This document shows, in pieces, positions 17,863-27,755 of a stretch of 64,000 nucleotides of DNA. Positions within the stretch are counted from its first letter, which is position 1; each line of letters starts with the position of its first letter. The translations under genes were made by a program, and so were the position numbers. The notes beneath the pieces were generated by a model. It had not been told where the DNA came from, searched no databases, and saw nothing but the letters and a program-made list of their open reading frames with translations. Source of the DNA: Nostoc carneum NIES-2107 (GTDB taxonomy: Bacteria > Cyanobacteriota > Cyanobacteriia > Cyanobacteriales > Nostocaceae); the NCBI GenBank assembly GCA_002368155.1, contig AP018180.1:3784719-3848718 (forward strand), read 5' to 3'.

Positions 17863-17890
17863 AAAAAAGGCGGCTGTGCCACCTTTTTTA
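17863..17890 (+). terminator. Rho-independent terminator-like hairpin
   Basis: AAAAAAGGCGGC pairs with GCCACCTTTTTT across a TGT loop and ends in a T-run. No annotated plus-strand gene lies just upstream, so it may end an unrecognised short transcript. Confidence 0.6.
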
Positions 17891-18121
17891 TGGAATTTTC
17901 ACATTCTCTATAAATATCTAAATCAAATAAATAGAAAGATTCACCCCACATTGACGTTGCAAAACTTTACAATTAGAATGGTGAACGGCAAAACGTATGA
18001 GTATTTATCTCTACCAAAATCTAAAGATTTGCTAGCATAGGGATAAATTACGTTTACAAAAGTACAAACTGGTTCATATACTGCAATTAAAAGCAAAAAC
18101 GCAAAACGATTGTCATAAGTG

Positions 18122-19735
18122 ATGAGTCCTATTCAAGTTCCTTGGCTAACAGCCATAATTCTCTTGCCCGTGATGGCATCAATAGCCATCCCCTTTATCC
18201 CCGATAAAGAAGGTAAAACAGTCCGCTGGTATGGTTTAGGAGTAGCGCTAGCAGACTTTGCACTAATGATTTATGCCTTTTGGCATAACTATGACTTTCA
18301 AAATTCAAGTTTCCAACTAGTAGAAAAATATTCTTGGGTACCACAGTTAGGTTTGAATTGGTCTGTAGCAGTTGATGGCTTATCAATGCCTTTAGTGTTA
18401 CTTACCGGTTTAATTAATACCCTAGCGATTTTCGCGGCTTGGAAAGTAACCAACAAGCCGCGTTTATTTTATGGATTAATGCTGGTGATGTACAGCGCGC
18501 AGCTTGGCGTGTTTGTCGCTCAAGATTTACTATTGTTCTTCTTAATGTGGGAAATCGAGTTGGTACCTGTGTACCTGCTGATTTCTATTTGGGGTGGACA
18601 AAACCGCCGCTATGCTGCAACTAAGTTTATTCTCTACACTGCTGCTGCATCAATATTTATATTAGTAGCTGGTTTTGCAATGGCATTCTCGGGAGATACC
18701 GTCAGCTTTGATATGGCGACTCTGGGAATGAAGAATTATTCTCAAGCTTTGGAATTATTAGTTTACGCAGGTTTCTTAATTGCTTTCGGTGTCAAACTGC
18801 CGATTTTCCCTTTACATACTTGGCTACCTGATGCACATGGTGAAGCATCTGCACCTGGTTCCATGATTTTGGCTGGTGTGTTGCTGAAGATGGGTGGTTA
18901 TGCATTAATTCGCTTCAACATTGAAATGCTACCTAATGCCCATGTTATTTTTGCACCAGTGTTAGCAATTTTAGGTGTAGTAAATATTGTTTACGGTGCT
19001 TGTTGCGCCTTTGCTCAAACTAACCTCAAACGTCGATTGGCTTACTCTTCAATTGCCCACATGGGGTTTGTGTTAATTGGTATTGCTTCCTATACAGAAA
19101 TTGGAATCAGCGGCGCTGTTCTCCAGATGATTTCTCACGGTTTAATTGCTGCTAGCTTGTTCTTCTTGTCTGGTGTGACTTACGAACGTACCCACACCTT
19201 AATGATGGACAAAATGGGCGGTATGGGTAAAGTAATGCCCCGCACCTTCGCTTTATTTACAGCCGGTTCAATGGCTTCTTTAGCTTTACCTGGAATGAGT
19301 GGCTTTGTTGGCGAATTGATGGTGTTCTTGGGTATTGCTAGCAGCGATGTTTACAGTTCTAGCTTTAAAGTTGTAGTTGTACTCCTGTCAGCTGTAGGTG
19401 TAATTTTAACTCCGATTTACTTACTGTCGATGTTGCGTCAAGTGTTCTACGGTAAGCAAACCGAAGAGTTACATTTAGATAACTTCATTCCTGATGTAAA
19501 ACCCCGCGAACTGTTTATCACCGCTTGTCTTTTAGTTCCCATCATCGGCATTGGTTTGTATCCCAAATTAATCACTCAAACTTATGATGTGAAGACAGTA
19601 GAAGTAGCTGCTCATGCACGCCAAGTTCTACCAGTTGTGGCTCATCAACAACCATCTAATCTCTACTCACGTCTGTTTAAAGCTCCAACATTAGCTGCTT
19701 CTCAAGTAGAAAGTTTGGTTAATATTACTGAGTAA
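18122..19735 (+). CDS. ndhD: NAD(P)H-quinone oxidoreductase subunit 4 (NdhD, D2-like)
   Basis: The 537-residue, strongly hydrophobic protein has about 14 membrane helices. It is a proton-pumping subunit of the thylakoid NDH-1 complex, homologous to complex I NuoM/ND4. Diagnostic stretches are [32 protein letters not shown], the [14 protein letters not shown] loop and [14 protein letters not shown]. The sequence resembles cyanobacterial NdhD2 more than NdhD1 (recall, not alignment). The frame extends to a GTG at 18119, but ATG at 18122 is the natural start. There is no ndhF beside it; the gene stands alone with its own terminator at 19784. Gly in APGSMILAG, where Val is usual, is a small oddity. 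Confidence 0.93.
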   Translation: MSPIQVPWLTAIILLPVMASIAIPFIPDKEGKTVRWYGLGVALADFALMIYAFWHNYDFQNSSFQLVEKYSWVPQLGLNWSVAVDGLSMPLVLLTGLINTLAIFAAWKVTNKPRLFYGLMLVMYSAQLGVFVAQDLLLFFLMWEIELVPVYLLISIWGGQNRRYAATKFILYTAAASIFILVAGFAMAFSGDTVSFDMATLGMKNYSQALELLVYAGFLIAFGVKLPIFPLHTWLPDAHGEASAPGSMILAGVLLKMGGYALIRFNIEMLPNAHVIFAPVLAILGVVNIVYGACCAFAQTNLKRRLAYSSIAHMGFVLIGIASYTEIGISGAVLQMISHGLIAASLFFLSGVTYERTHTLMMDKMGGMGKVMPRTFALFTAGSMASLALPGMSGFVGELMVFLGIASSDVYSSSFKVVVVLLSAVGVILTPIYLLSMLRQVFYGKQTEELHLDNFIPDVKPRELFITACLLVPIIGIGLYPKLITQTYDVKTVEVAAHARQVLPVVAHQQPSNLYSRLFKAPTLAASQVESLVNITE

Positions 19736-19783
19736 TTATATTTTTCTCTAAGGGTGCTGCAAGTAAATTCTAAATATGAGGGG

Positions 19784-19821
19784 ATTAGAGGGGTGGTTGT
19801 GAAACTGCCCCTCTAATTTTA
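19784..19821 (+). terminator. Terminator of ndhD
   Basis: ATTAGAGGGG pairs with CCCCTCTAAT (14-base loop), followed by TTTTA. It lies 49 bases after the ndhD stop. Confidence 0.8.
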
Positions 19822-19908
19822 TGAAGCTTCAAGCGTGAGAGTTTGAGTTTGAAGCATACATTATGGGCAAACTAACCTAGCGATCAAATTGTATTTGCAT
19901 AGGGGAAT

Positions 19909-19915
19909 ACCGTAA
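19909..19915. repeat. Left target-site duplication (ACCGTAA)
   Basis: ACCGTAA here is repeated exactly at 21420-21426 on the other side of the insertion sequence. It is a 7-bp target duplication. Confidence 0.85.
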
Positions 19916-19930
19916 CTGGAGTTTAGACTA
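19916..19930. repeat. Left terminal inverted repeat of IS
   Basis: CTGGAGTTTAGACTA matches the reverse complement of 21405-21419 at 14 of 15 bases. Confidence 0.88.
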
Positions 19931-20027
19931 AATGGGAGAGATGAAAGAGAAAAAGGGGATGTCTGATTGAAGACAGTCCCCCTTTCGGCAGAAGCTAAGA
20001 GAGAATCACCTACTCTTATCTGCCAAT

Positions 20028-21335
20028 ATGAAACGTGCCAGACTCGAAGAATTTCGTCAAGCAGCCTATACGCATCTAGGCAAAGCACATGATGCAACAT
20101 TTGAACTAACAGATGCGATACTGTTGACCCGTAATGTCTACAGTCTGGCAGATTTATCTTTATCGCCAGTGTTTAGACGCAAATGGCCGAGTATCTATGA
20201 AGCGATACAAGATACCAAACCAGACCGCGAGAAATTAATGGAGTTATATATCAAGCAAATACCAACAGAAAAACGCATATTGTTGGCAGGAGATCATACA
20301 GCTTGGTCACGCCCAGATGCGGTGACACTCAAAGAACGGACAATAGAACACAGTAGCACAGAGATCGCGGGAAATAAACCGATTACGATTGGGCAGGGAT
20401 ATAGTACTATAGCTTGGATACCAGAGGATTCAGGAAGTTGGGCACTACCGCTGAGGCATGAACGGATTACCAGTTGGGACAATCCGATTGAGAAAGCAGT
20501 TGAACAACTCAAAAAGGTATGTGAATCAATGTCTGTTCGACCAATTTCGCTTTGGGACAGTGAATATGGTTGTGCGCCTTTTGTGTTAAAGACAGCTAGT
20601 ATAAAAGCCGATATCTTAGTTAGACTACGTTCAAATCTGTGTCTATGGGGCGCACCACCTGCTTACTCTGGCAAGGGTCGTCCTCGCAAGCATGGTGCTC
20701 AATTTAAACTCAATGAACCCTCAACCTGGGGCGAAGTGGCATCTGTGCTGGAAGTAAATGACCCAAAATTGGGACGAGTTAAAGTCAGTCTGTGGGAAGA
20801 TTTGCATTTTCGCAAAGCTGCTACACGCCCCATGACGCTACTGAGGGTGGAACGTCTTGATCTTGATGGCAATTTGAGAGTATTAAGACCCTTGTGGTTA
20901 GCTTGGGTTGGGGAACAAATGCCACCATTGGATGAAGTTTGGCGATTGTACTTGCGCCGATTCACGATTGACCATTGGTATCGCTTTCTCAAGCAACGCT
21001 TACATTGGACAGTACCAAAATTCAGTACTCCAGAACAATGTGAACATTGGAGTGACTTAATGCCGTTAATGACCTGGGAGTTATGGTTAGCTCGTGATAT
21101 AGTTGCTGATAATCCTCTTCCCTGGCAAAAGTCAATGGATAAATTGACCCCAGGACGAGTTGCTCAAGCTATGGGTGGAGTTTTCGCTGCGATTGGTACT
21201 CCTACCTCTCCACCCAAACCTCGTGGAAAGTCCCTTGGGTGGACACCAGGTAAAGCCCGTAACCGGAAAATACGATATCCAATTGTTAAAAAGACTGCTT
21301 CTAAACCACGGAAAGAGGAACAAAAATCTGCTTAA
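20028..21335 (+). CDS. DDE transposase (NF041680-like)
   Basis: The 435-residue transposase fills the IS. Likely catalytic acidic residues lie in LLAGDHTAWSR (about 89) and ISLWDSEYG (about 185). The C-terminal RRFTIDHWYRFLKQRL (about 315-330) is in the position of the third catalytic motif, although a clear Glu is not evident there. The C-terminal PRGKSLGWTPGKARNRK tail is basic. It resembles the putative transposase family NF041680 of cyanobacteria (IS701/IS4-like RNase H fold); that family name is from memory. It is full length and in frame, so probably active. There are 98 bases between the left IS end and the ATG. Confidence 0.85.
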   Translation: MKRARLEEFRQAAYTHLGKAHDATFELTDAILLTRNVYSLADLSLSPVFRRKWPSIYEAIQDTKPDREKLMELYIKQIPTEKRILLAGDHTAWSRPDAVTLKERTIEHSSTEIAGNKPITIGQGYSTIAWIPEDSGSWALPLRHERITSWDNPIEKAVEQLKKVCESMSVRPISLWDSEYGCAPFVLKTASIKADILVRLRSNLCLWGAPPAYSGKGRPRKHGAQFKLNEPSTWGEVASVLEVNDPKLGRVKVSLWEDLHFRKAATRPMTLLRVERLDLDGNLRVLRPLWLAWVGEQMPPLDEVWRLYLRRFTIDHWYRFLKQRLHWTVPKFSTPEQCEHWSDLMPLMTWELWLARDIVADNPLPWQKSMDKLTPGRVAQAMGGVFAAIGTPTSPPKPRGKSLGWTPGKARNRKIRYPIVKKTASKPRKEEQKSA

Positions 21336-21404
21336 TCTCAAATATCTTCATTCTTGAAGGTTGTGTTTTATGAACTCAGCACTGCTGGGTCATTTGTTGC
21401 TGCC

Positions 21405-21419
21405 TAGTCTAAACTCAAG
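21405..21419. repeat. Right terminal inverted repeat of IS
   Basis: TAGTCTAAACTCAAG is the inverse of the left end with one mismatch. ACCGTAA follows immediately. Confidence 0.88.
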
Positions 21420-21425
21420 ACCGTA

Positions 21426-21884
21426 ATGTACGCATCTATCAATATCGATCAACTAAGAAATGCTAATATTTCTCCCACAATACCATTCGAGCACCAAAAG
21501 GATGCTTTTGAAGCCCTTAGCAAAACATTTAAGTTTGATGGTCAAAAACCAGGTAGTGGAATATTAGCCCTTCCTACAGGTGCTGGAAAAACATTTACAG
21601 CTATTCAGTGGTTATCTAACCATGTAATTCCTAAAAATATCAAGATACTTTGGTTAGCTCCTTCTTTCTATTTGCTAGAGCAAGCATTTGATACATTTTA
21701 CAAAAGCGCTAGAGATATTTACGAACCTAAAAAAACATTAAATATTCGCTGTGTTTCTAGCCATCCTTCTCATGCAAATCCATCATCTATACAACTGACT
21801 GATGATATTGTCATTATGACGATACAAACAGCTATCAAAAATTTACATACTGATCCCGGATTTCTCACAAAGCTTAAAGAAATA
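21426..21884 (+). pseudogene. 5' fragment of a DEAD/DEAH helicase-HNH gene
   Basis: These 153 codons carry the N-terminal motifs of a superfamily 2 helicase: a Q-like element (IPFEHQKDAFEAL), Walker A PTGAGKT (residues 50-56), and motif Ia-like WLAPSFYLLEQA. The frame runs on to 21935, but the last codons come from the inserted IS1380-type element. The remainder resumes at 23698. The ATG at 21426 survives, but its own ribosome binding site is separated from it by the upstream IS. The gene is therefore broken twice. The intact product would have been about 860 residues. Confidence 0.85.
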
Positions 21885-23697
21885 GGGGTCAAAAACTGCC
21901 AAAATGCATATTGGACAACAATTCCAGCAGTTTGAAGTATGACCCCAAATAAAAACGATTGTATACCGGAACAGTTTATATTTGAACAAGTAAATTCATG
22001 TCCAGTTGTAGTTAATTTCCAGGGTGAGCCTGTAACATCTGATGCCGGATTAACATTAATTGCGGAACTAGATAGAAAAAGAGGAATAACATCACGGCTG
22101 GCAGCATGTTTTAAAGATTACCGAGAGCCAAATAAAATTCTGCATCGAGTTAATAGCTTAATTGCACAAAGAATATACGGCTTAATCATGGGCTATGAAG
22201 ATATAAATGACCATGAAACTCTACGTCACGATGCGATATTTGCGCTCTGTGTGGGAAAAGTAATTAATTCCTCACCTGAATCAATTAGATTGGCCGGAAA
22301 AAGTACCTTAAATCGGATCGAGCATTGCCCAGAAGATGTATCTTCAAGGGTAGATAGTAGATATCACCGGATTGAACATGATGCATCAGCTATAGAAACA
22401 CTCTTAGTTGAACTATTTTTAGAATCCTATCGAAAACCACCACGACAAATAATTTTAGATTTAGATGTTACCGATGACCCGGTACATGGTCATCAAGAAG
22501 AAACATTCTTTAATCCTTATTATAGAGGATATTGTTATGCGCCACTTTATATTTTTTGTGGTAAAAATTTACTGGCAGCAAAACTTCGCGCATCTAATGT
22601 AGACCCAGCATCAGGGGGACTAGAAGAATTACAACGAGTCATAAAAATAATCCGCTCACGCTGGCAGAATGTAAAAATTATTATTCGGGGAGATAGCGCT
22701 TATTCCAGAGAAGATATTATGGCATGGTGTGAATCTCAAACTGAAATTGATTATGTGTTTGGACTCGCACCAAATAATCGACTACTCCAGGCAACTAAGA
22801 CAATACAGTATCGTGCATCCCAAGAATATTCAAGGAAAATTAAACCTGTAGTAGAGTTTTTTGAAACCTTGTTTTCTCCATCAGCAGATGTAATGAAAGA
22901 CGCAGCAGCATTTGTTGATAACTCAGTGTGGTATTGTTCTCTAGACTATCAAACGTTAGATAGTTGGAGTCGTAATCGTCGTGTTGTCGCCAAAGTTGAG
23001 TATAGCCACCAAGAAGTTGATACTCGCTTTGTAGTGACTTCACTGCCTATTAATAAAATCCCTCCAGGACGACTTTATACTCAAAAATATTGCCCAAGAG
23101 GCAACATGGAGAATTGCTTAAAAGAGCAAAAATTAGGGCTAAAAAGTGACAGGACTAGTACTCATACATTTGGAGGAAATCAATTACGTTTGTGGTTGGC
23201 ATCTATCGCTTATGTTTTGATGAATCTTCTGCGAGAGCAATGTTTAGTAAATACGGAATTCAAAAATGCAACTGTTGAGACTATCCGCACCAAACTCTTG
23301 AAGCTAGGAGCAGTTATTACTATTACTAAACGACGAGTTTTAATCGCGATTAGTAGTGCTTGTCCTTATAAAGAGAGTTTTGCAACGGTTTACAAGTGTT
23401 TATCTCAAATACCAAATCAATTGTTAATAATGACCTAATTTAATCCACAAGTAATAGCTGAATCTGATTTTTAATAACTAATTTTTTGGGTTATTTTCCT
23501 TGATTTAACCCATCAATTGTCATGTGAATTTTGATTATTAAAAGTTTTTTGTATCAGTATTGAGCAATTGTTATGTATTTTATATATCTTTAAATGCTTC
23601 GGCTTTTACTTTGAGTTCCCTAAGCTCTGGAGTATTTTAATAATGTATTAATTAAATTATCCTAAATTTGGCTAACCTAAGCGTTTTTTTCTGACTT
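21885..23697. mobile_element. IS1380-type insertion sequence inside helicase gene
   Basis: This block contains one IS1380-type transposase gene and about 260 bases of AT-rich 3' sequence. The helicase frame stops matching at about 21884 and resumes at 23698-23701, which sets the approximate limits. The ends show only weak inverted similarity (GGTCAAAAACTGCC against the inverse of GCGTTTTTTTCTGAC). I could not fix exact borders or a target duplication. Confidence 0.7.
21939..23438 (+). CDS. IS1380-family transposase
   Basis: The 499-residue transposase has the IS1380 N-terminal hallmark (VVVNFQGEPVTSDAGLTLIAELD, shown here in part; about 25-47). DDE residues appear in IILDLDVTDDPVHGHQ (about 168-183), IIIRGDSAYSREDI (about 248) and the C-terminal RGNMENCLKEQKLGL (Glu at about 390). 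These match the classical DDE transposase IS1380 family in order and spacing. It is full length with no frameshift, so probably functional. It starts inside the overlap with the broken helicase frame. Confidence 0.9.
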   Translation: MTPNKNDCIPEQFIFEQVNSCPVVVNFQGEPVTSDAGLTLIAELDRKRGITSRLAACFKDYREPNKILHRVNSLIAQRIYGLIMGYEDINDHETLRHDAIFALCVGKVINSSPESIRLAGKSTLNRIEHCPEDVSSRVDSRYHRIEHDASAIETLLVELFLESYRKPPRQIILDLDVTDDPVHGHQEETFFNPYYRGYCYAPLYIFCGKNLLAAKLRASNVDPASGGLEELQRVIKIIRSRWQNVKIIIRGDSAYSREDIMAWCESQTEIDYVFGLAPNNRLLQATKTIQYRASQEYSRKIKPVVEFFETLFSPSADVMKDAAAFVDNSVWYCSLDYQTLDSWSRNRRVVAKVEYSHQEVDTRFVVTSLPINKIPPGRLYTQKYCPRGNMENCLKEQKLGLKSDRTSTHTFGGNQLRLWLASIAYVLMNLLREQCLVNTEFKNATVETIRTKLLKLGAVITITKRRVLIAISSACPYKESFATVYKCLSQIPNQLLIMT

Positions 23698-25818
23698 GTG
23701 AGAAATCCGGGTGATGCTATAGATAGATTTGGTAATAAGTTTGAGACAGCTTTTAGAAAATTTATTGAAAATTGTAAAGAAAAAGGAATTTTTGTCGTAG
23801 TCGATGAAGCTCACCATTCACCTGCTTATGGTTGTAGAAACTTATTGATTGGTGAAAAAGATTCTGCACTAGGACTTAGAGGTTTACTTCCAAACTTACA
23901 TCTACTTGGTTTAACAGCTACACCAACTTATAACGATAAATCTAGAAGAGGTTGGCTTTGGAAAATTTTTGAAAATGGAATTATTTATGAAGCTAATAAA
24001 GCCAGCTTAATCACACAAAAGGTTTTAGCCAAACCTAATTACATTGAAGTGTCAACTAGTAAAGAATGGGAAGTAGATGACACATTATATGAAATGTTGC
24101 TTAAGCAACATAAAGACCTTCCTGAGTCAATCATCGAGCAACTTGCAAATAATGAAGAGAGAAATAACTTTATAGTACAAAATTATCTAGAAAATAAAGA
24201 TGCTTATGGTAAAACTATTATCTTTGCGGATCGTTGGTTCCAATGTGTTTATATAAAAGAAAAGCTTTCCAAAGAAGACATAAAAGCAGACGCAATTTAT
24301 TCTCATATAGATGCCGATCCTGGCTCTGCCGAAGCCCGAAATAAAAGGACTCTAGATGATAACAAAAGAATTTTAACTGAATTCAAGGATGGAAAGCTTG
24401 ATGTATTGATCAATGTAAGAATGTTAACAGAAGGTGCTGACGTTCCTAATATTCAGACGGTATTTATCACTCGCCAAACAACAAGCTCTATCTTAATGAC
24501 TCAAATGATTGGTAGAGCATTACGCGGAGAAAAAGTAGGAGGTAGCAGTGAAGCGAATATCGTTTTATTCTTTGATGAGTGGAAACGTTTAATCGATTGG
24601 ACAAACCCAAAAGATGGCGATACTTTAGATAAAGAAGAAGTTCGCATAAAAAGATATTATCCACTGGAATACATTTCAATCCGTTTAGTTGAAGAATTAT
24701 CAAAGTCAATCGAATATACTGAATTTGAGCTAATAAAATTCAAAAAAATATGTCCCATTGGTTGGTATCAAACTGAAATAATCTATGCTGACTCTGATAG
24801 TAACTATGAATCAATGGAAGCATTTACTGAATTTGTCATGGTATATGAACATACAGAAGAAAAATTTAAAAAATTTATTAGCTTTATTGAGCCTAGCAAA
24901 TTAGCAGATGAATGGTCTAAAAATTATCTTGATAACGAATGGGTGCAGCCTCAAATTGAACAATGGATACATTCATACTTTGATTACGAAACTGATAATA
25001 TGGGGGATATGCTTAATTCGGATTTAATTAAAATTGTTCGACATATTGCTCAAAATCAGTCTTCGCCTACCTATCATTCATTTGAAGAAAGAGAAAATTA
25101 TGATTTAGACAAAATTGCAAATAAAGTAAAAAATTATTCATTTCTGGAATTAGATGAATATCTCACGAATGAGTTTTTAAAGCCTGGTTCATTATGGAAA
25201 GTTTTTTACAAAAGTTTGATGCGATTTGCAGACGCAGTTGAAGCAGCTATTAATAATGTTTCTTATCGTCAAGATGATAGAGATAAACCAGTTATAACAA
25301 TAGTTCAACCAAATGAAAGAGAATTAAGTGAAAAAGAAGAAATAAAAAATCAATATGATTATAAATGTCTAGGTTGCGGCTTGAAAGGCAAAAAAGGAAA
25401 TTTACAAATTGATCATGTTTTGCCATTTTCTATGGGTGGTAAGACTTCTAAAGAAAACTCACAACCTTTGTGTTGTGATTGCAACAGATTGAAAGGCAAT
25501 GATGAAATCGATTTTCGGCATAATATAACGCAAGTACAAGAACCAAAAGATCTAGATTCATCAGTGATCTATGCAATACTAAACGATAAAACACAAAAAA
25601 CTCAGAGAATACTAACAAGAACAGTAAATTTCTTTTACCGTTGTAAAGCTGTTTCAAAAGTTAATTTGCAAGGCTCAATTTGGGAAATACATTTGTATGC
25701 TGGTAACAATCCTGCATGGCTGCTTCAACAAAAAGCGGAACTTCTCAAGTTTATTAAAGATCAGCTTGACTACCATGTGCAAGATATTAAAGTTACGGCA
25801 ATTGATAAAAGTGAATAG
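23698..25818 (+). pseudogene. 3' fragment of helicase-HNH nuclease gene
   Basis: The 706-codon remainder begins RNPGDAIDRFGNKF. It carries the Walker B/DEAH box (VVVDEAHHSP, about 34-43), motif III-like LGLTATPTY, and helicase C motifs (VLINVRMLTEGADVPNIQ, QMIGRALRG). A C-terminal HNH nuclease module follows: CLGCG (about 557) and IDHVLPFSMGGKTSKENS with CCDCNRLKGN (to about 605). Fusion of an SF2 helicase to HNH suggests an anti-phage or restriction-like enzyme (inference). The 5' part is separated by an IS1380 element. A GTG at 23698 could start a shortened protein, but it would lack the ATP-binding loop. Confidence 0.85.
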
Positions 25819-25863
25819 GAAGTCGATAGGCACTTGCAAGTAATAAAATGGTCGGACATCAAT

Positions 25864-25891
25864 GGTGCGTTGCGCTTTGCGACAACGCACC
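25864..25891. repeat. Dispersed inverted repeat
   Basis: GGTGCGTTG and CAACGCACC flank a 10-base loop. It is the same module as at 13391-13418. Confidence 0.75.
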
Positions 25892-26040
25892 CTACGAGAG
25901 AAAGCGATATTTTGCTGTGTTATGCGATCGCTATTTGCTTTCAAGTATTGCAACTCAATTTATTTTCAAGGCACAGCAATGCTGTGGCTATGCGATCGCC
26001 TATATTAAAGCTGAGAAAAGATAATTTTATACTTCCTACT

Positions 26041-27411
26041 TCAGATACTACTCGACTCTAGAGTCCGAGATGGTAGCTGATGTTGTTTTTTGGCTACCAT
26101 TTGAATGCTGCGATTTGGCGCTGTTACCAAACCACGGCGTTTGGGCTTCACATCACCATTATCTACTAACGCTAAGTCCCAACTTGAGAGAATTTTCGCT
26201 AGTACTACTTTCATTTCAAATTGGGCAAATGCCATACCTATACAGCGTCTTGCGCCACCACCAAAAGGCAAAAATTCATACAGTGAAAATTGACGTTCTA
26301 AAAAGCGTTCTGGTTTAAATTGCTGATGTTGTGGGTATAAATCTTCGCGCTGGTGGGTGAGATAAATGGAACCAATTACGACTGTACCGGGTTCTAAGTC
26401 ATAACCACACAAAGATACAGGTTGTCTCGCTACTCTAGCGAAAGTCAGCATTGCTACTGGATAAATCCGCAATGCTTCAGAGCAGACAGCGTTGAGATAT
26501 GGTGATTTAAAAACAATACTGGAATCTGGATTCTCACCTAAGCTATCTAATTCTTGTAATAGTTTTTGCTGAACTGATGGTAATTGATGAATCCAGTACA
26601 ATGCCCAAGTTAGAGCTGTGGCTGTGGTTTCATGTCCTGCAACTAACAGAGTCATTAATTGATCACACAATTCTTCATTACTCATGCCTTCACCCGCTTC
26701 ATCACGCGCCGCCATGAGTAAGCTGAGGATATCTGTACGTGATGGGTCGGGATTTTCGCGCCGTTCCTGAATTTCTTCATTCAGCAGTTCGTTAACTCGC
26801 TGTTTACGGAGGAGGAATTTTCCCCAAGTACTGCGGGGGCCGAAATCTATTCTCAGGGCGGGAAAATAAAGTGCAATTATGTTGAGATAAGAGGTTTCAT
26901 TGAGTATTGCTGCTAAAATTTCCTCTAACTCTTGGGCGCGCGACCCTTCATATAATCCAAACACAGCTTGCATAATTACCCGCATGGTAATAGTTTGCAT
27001 CGCTGACCTAATACAGAAGGGTTTATCTATCTCCCATTGGCTAATTACTTCTTCTGTGACATCGTTAATCACCTGTCCGTAGGTTCGCATTCTATCGCCG
27101 TGGAACGGGGGCATTAATAACTGGCGTTGACGGCGATGTTCCTCACCACTGACTGAAATTACAGAATTTTTGCCAAACAAGGGTTCAAATAGTTCGTTTT
27201 GATCGTTGGGAGCTGCAAATTCCTTGGTATCGCTAGTCAAAATTTGCTGTAGCGCCTGAGGGTTGCTGACAAATACCACAGGCGGATTTAATTGCATGGT
27301 AAAGATATCACCATATTGTTTGGCACAGGCTTCCATAAACTGCATCGGTTGGAAAATCCACTTCAACGTCTGGATAAACGCTGGAGACTTAGGGCCATTG
27401 GGCAGTTTCAT
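26041..27411 (-). CDS. Cytochrome P450, CYP110-like (copy 1)
   Basis: The 456-residue P450 is complete. Visible are the I-helix oxygen-binding motif AGHETTATALTWALYW, the K-helix ExxR (SEALRIYP), the PERF motif (FKPERFLERQF) and the heme loop FGGGARRCIG, with the ligand Cys at about 390. The N-terminus (MKLPNGPKSPAFIQTLKW) has no membrane anchor and matches the CYP110 pattern of filamentous cyanobacteria. Members hydroxylate fatty acids or terpenoids (family knowledge). It is a near-identical paralogue of 30548-31921; their 3' flanks are also related. An IS1634-type element inserted between them. Confidence 0.93.
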   Translation of the reverse strand: MKLPNGPKSPAFIQTLKWIFQPMQFMEACAKQYGDIFTMQLNPPVVFVSNPQALQQILTSDTKEFAAPNDQNELFEPLFGKNSVISVSGEEHRRQRQLLMPPFHGDRMRTYGQVINDVTEEVISQWEIDKPFCIRSAMQTITMRVIMQAVFGLYEGSRAQELEEILAAILNETSYLNIIALYFPALRIDFGPRSTWGKFLLRKQRVNELLNEEIQERRENPDPSRTDILSLLMAARDEAGEGMSNEELCDQLMTLLVAGHETTATALTWALYWIHQLPSVQQKLLQELDSLGENPDSSIVFKSPYLNAVCSEALRIYPVAMLTFARVARQPVSLCGYDLEPGTVVIGSIYLTHQREDLYPQHQQFKPERFLERQFSLYEFLPFGGGARRCIGMAFAQFEMKVVLAKILSSWDLALVDNGDVKPKRRGLVTAPNRSIQMVAKKQHQLPSRTLESSSI

Positions 27412-27522
27412 AGGCTTAAGTTAGGTTAATTCTTTTGTGCTAATAAATCTCTCAGAGCAAAATTCAATTTTTCTGCAATTTGCTATTTAACTTTATGATT
27501 TTAATATTTTGAGGGAGTAATA

Positions 27523-27634
27523 ACTGTACGTTCGCTCATTTTTAAAGGGTGAGAGGAATTAATGCCTTACTGTTAAAGGAAACAATACGATTTTGGATAT
27601 CCTAAAAGCATCACCGTGTAATACATGGAAAAAG
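27523..27634. repeat. Left long terminal inverted repeat
   Basis: It starts ACTGTACGTTCGCT and matches the reverse complement of 30139-30251 along its whole length, with roughly ten differences by eye. Confidence 0.88.
27614..27628. promoter_or_regulatory. Iterated 15-bp site, left copy 1
   Basis: CCGTGTAATACATGG lies within the terminal inverted repeat. Confidence 0.7.
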
Positions 27635-27648
27635 GAAAAAAGCCCTTT

Positions 27649-27663
27649 CCATGTATTACATGG
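27649..27663. promoter_or_regulatory. Iterated 15-bp site, left copy 2
   Basis: CCATGTATTACATGG is a palindrome apart from its central base pair. A weaker copy follows near 27686-27700. Confidence 0.7.
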
Positions 27664-27740
27664 AAGCTATGGCTCATTAACATCTCATCTGTAATACTGA
27701 ATATTACACTTTAAACTTCACTAATTTGGGGTTAAACTTA

Positions 27741-27755
27741 CGATGTAATACACGG
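27741..27755. promoter_or_regulatory. Iterated 15-bp site abutting a start codon
   Basis: CGATGTAATACACGG ends exactly one base before the ATG at 27756. A protein bound here would block translation initiation or transcription of the small gene, so it is a candidate autoregulatory operator. Confidence 0.6.

Larger units (their letters stand above)
17460..18121. other. Intergenic region upstream of ndhD
   Basis: No gene is seen in these 660 bases. The region holds a palindromic repeat (17546-17578), a terminator-like hairpin (17863-17890) and presumably the ndhD promoter. A small RNA ending at the 17863 hairpin is possible but unproven. Confidence 0.5.
19916..21419. mobile_element. Complete insertion sequence, 1504 bp, DDE transposase
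   Basis: The ends are CTGGAGTTTAGACTA (19916-19930) and the inverse of CTTGAGTTTAGACTA (21405-21419), a 15-bp terminal inverted repeat with one mismatch. The element is flanked by the 7-bp direct repeat ACCGTAA. It carries one transposase gene and looks intact and recent. It landed exactly at the start codon of the helicase gene: the last base of the right target copy is the A of its ATG (21426). The native ribosome binding site (AGGGGAA at about 19901-19907) is left 1.5 kb away. Confidence 0.9.

Noticed and set aside
21878-23706. AGAAAT direct repeats as the IS1380 target duplication
   Set aside because: Copies occur at 21878-21883 and 23701-23706, but excision between them would not restore the helicase frame (distance not a multiple of 3), so they may be coincidental.
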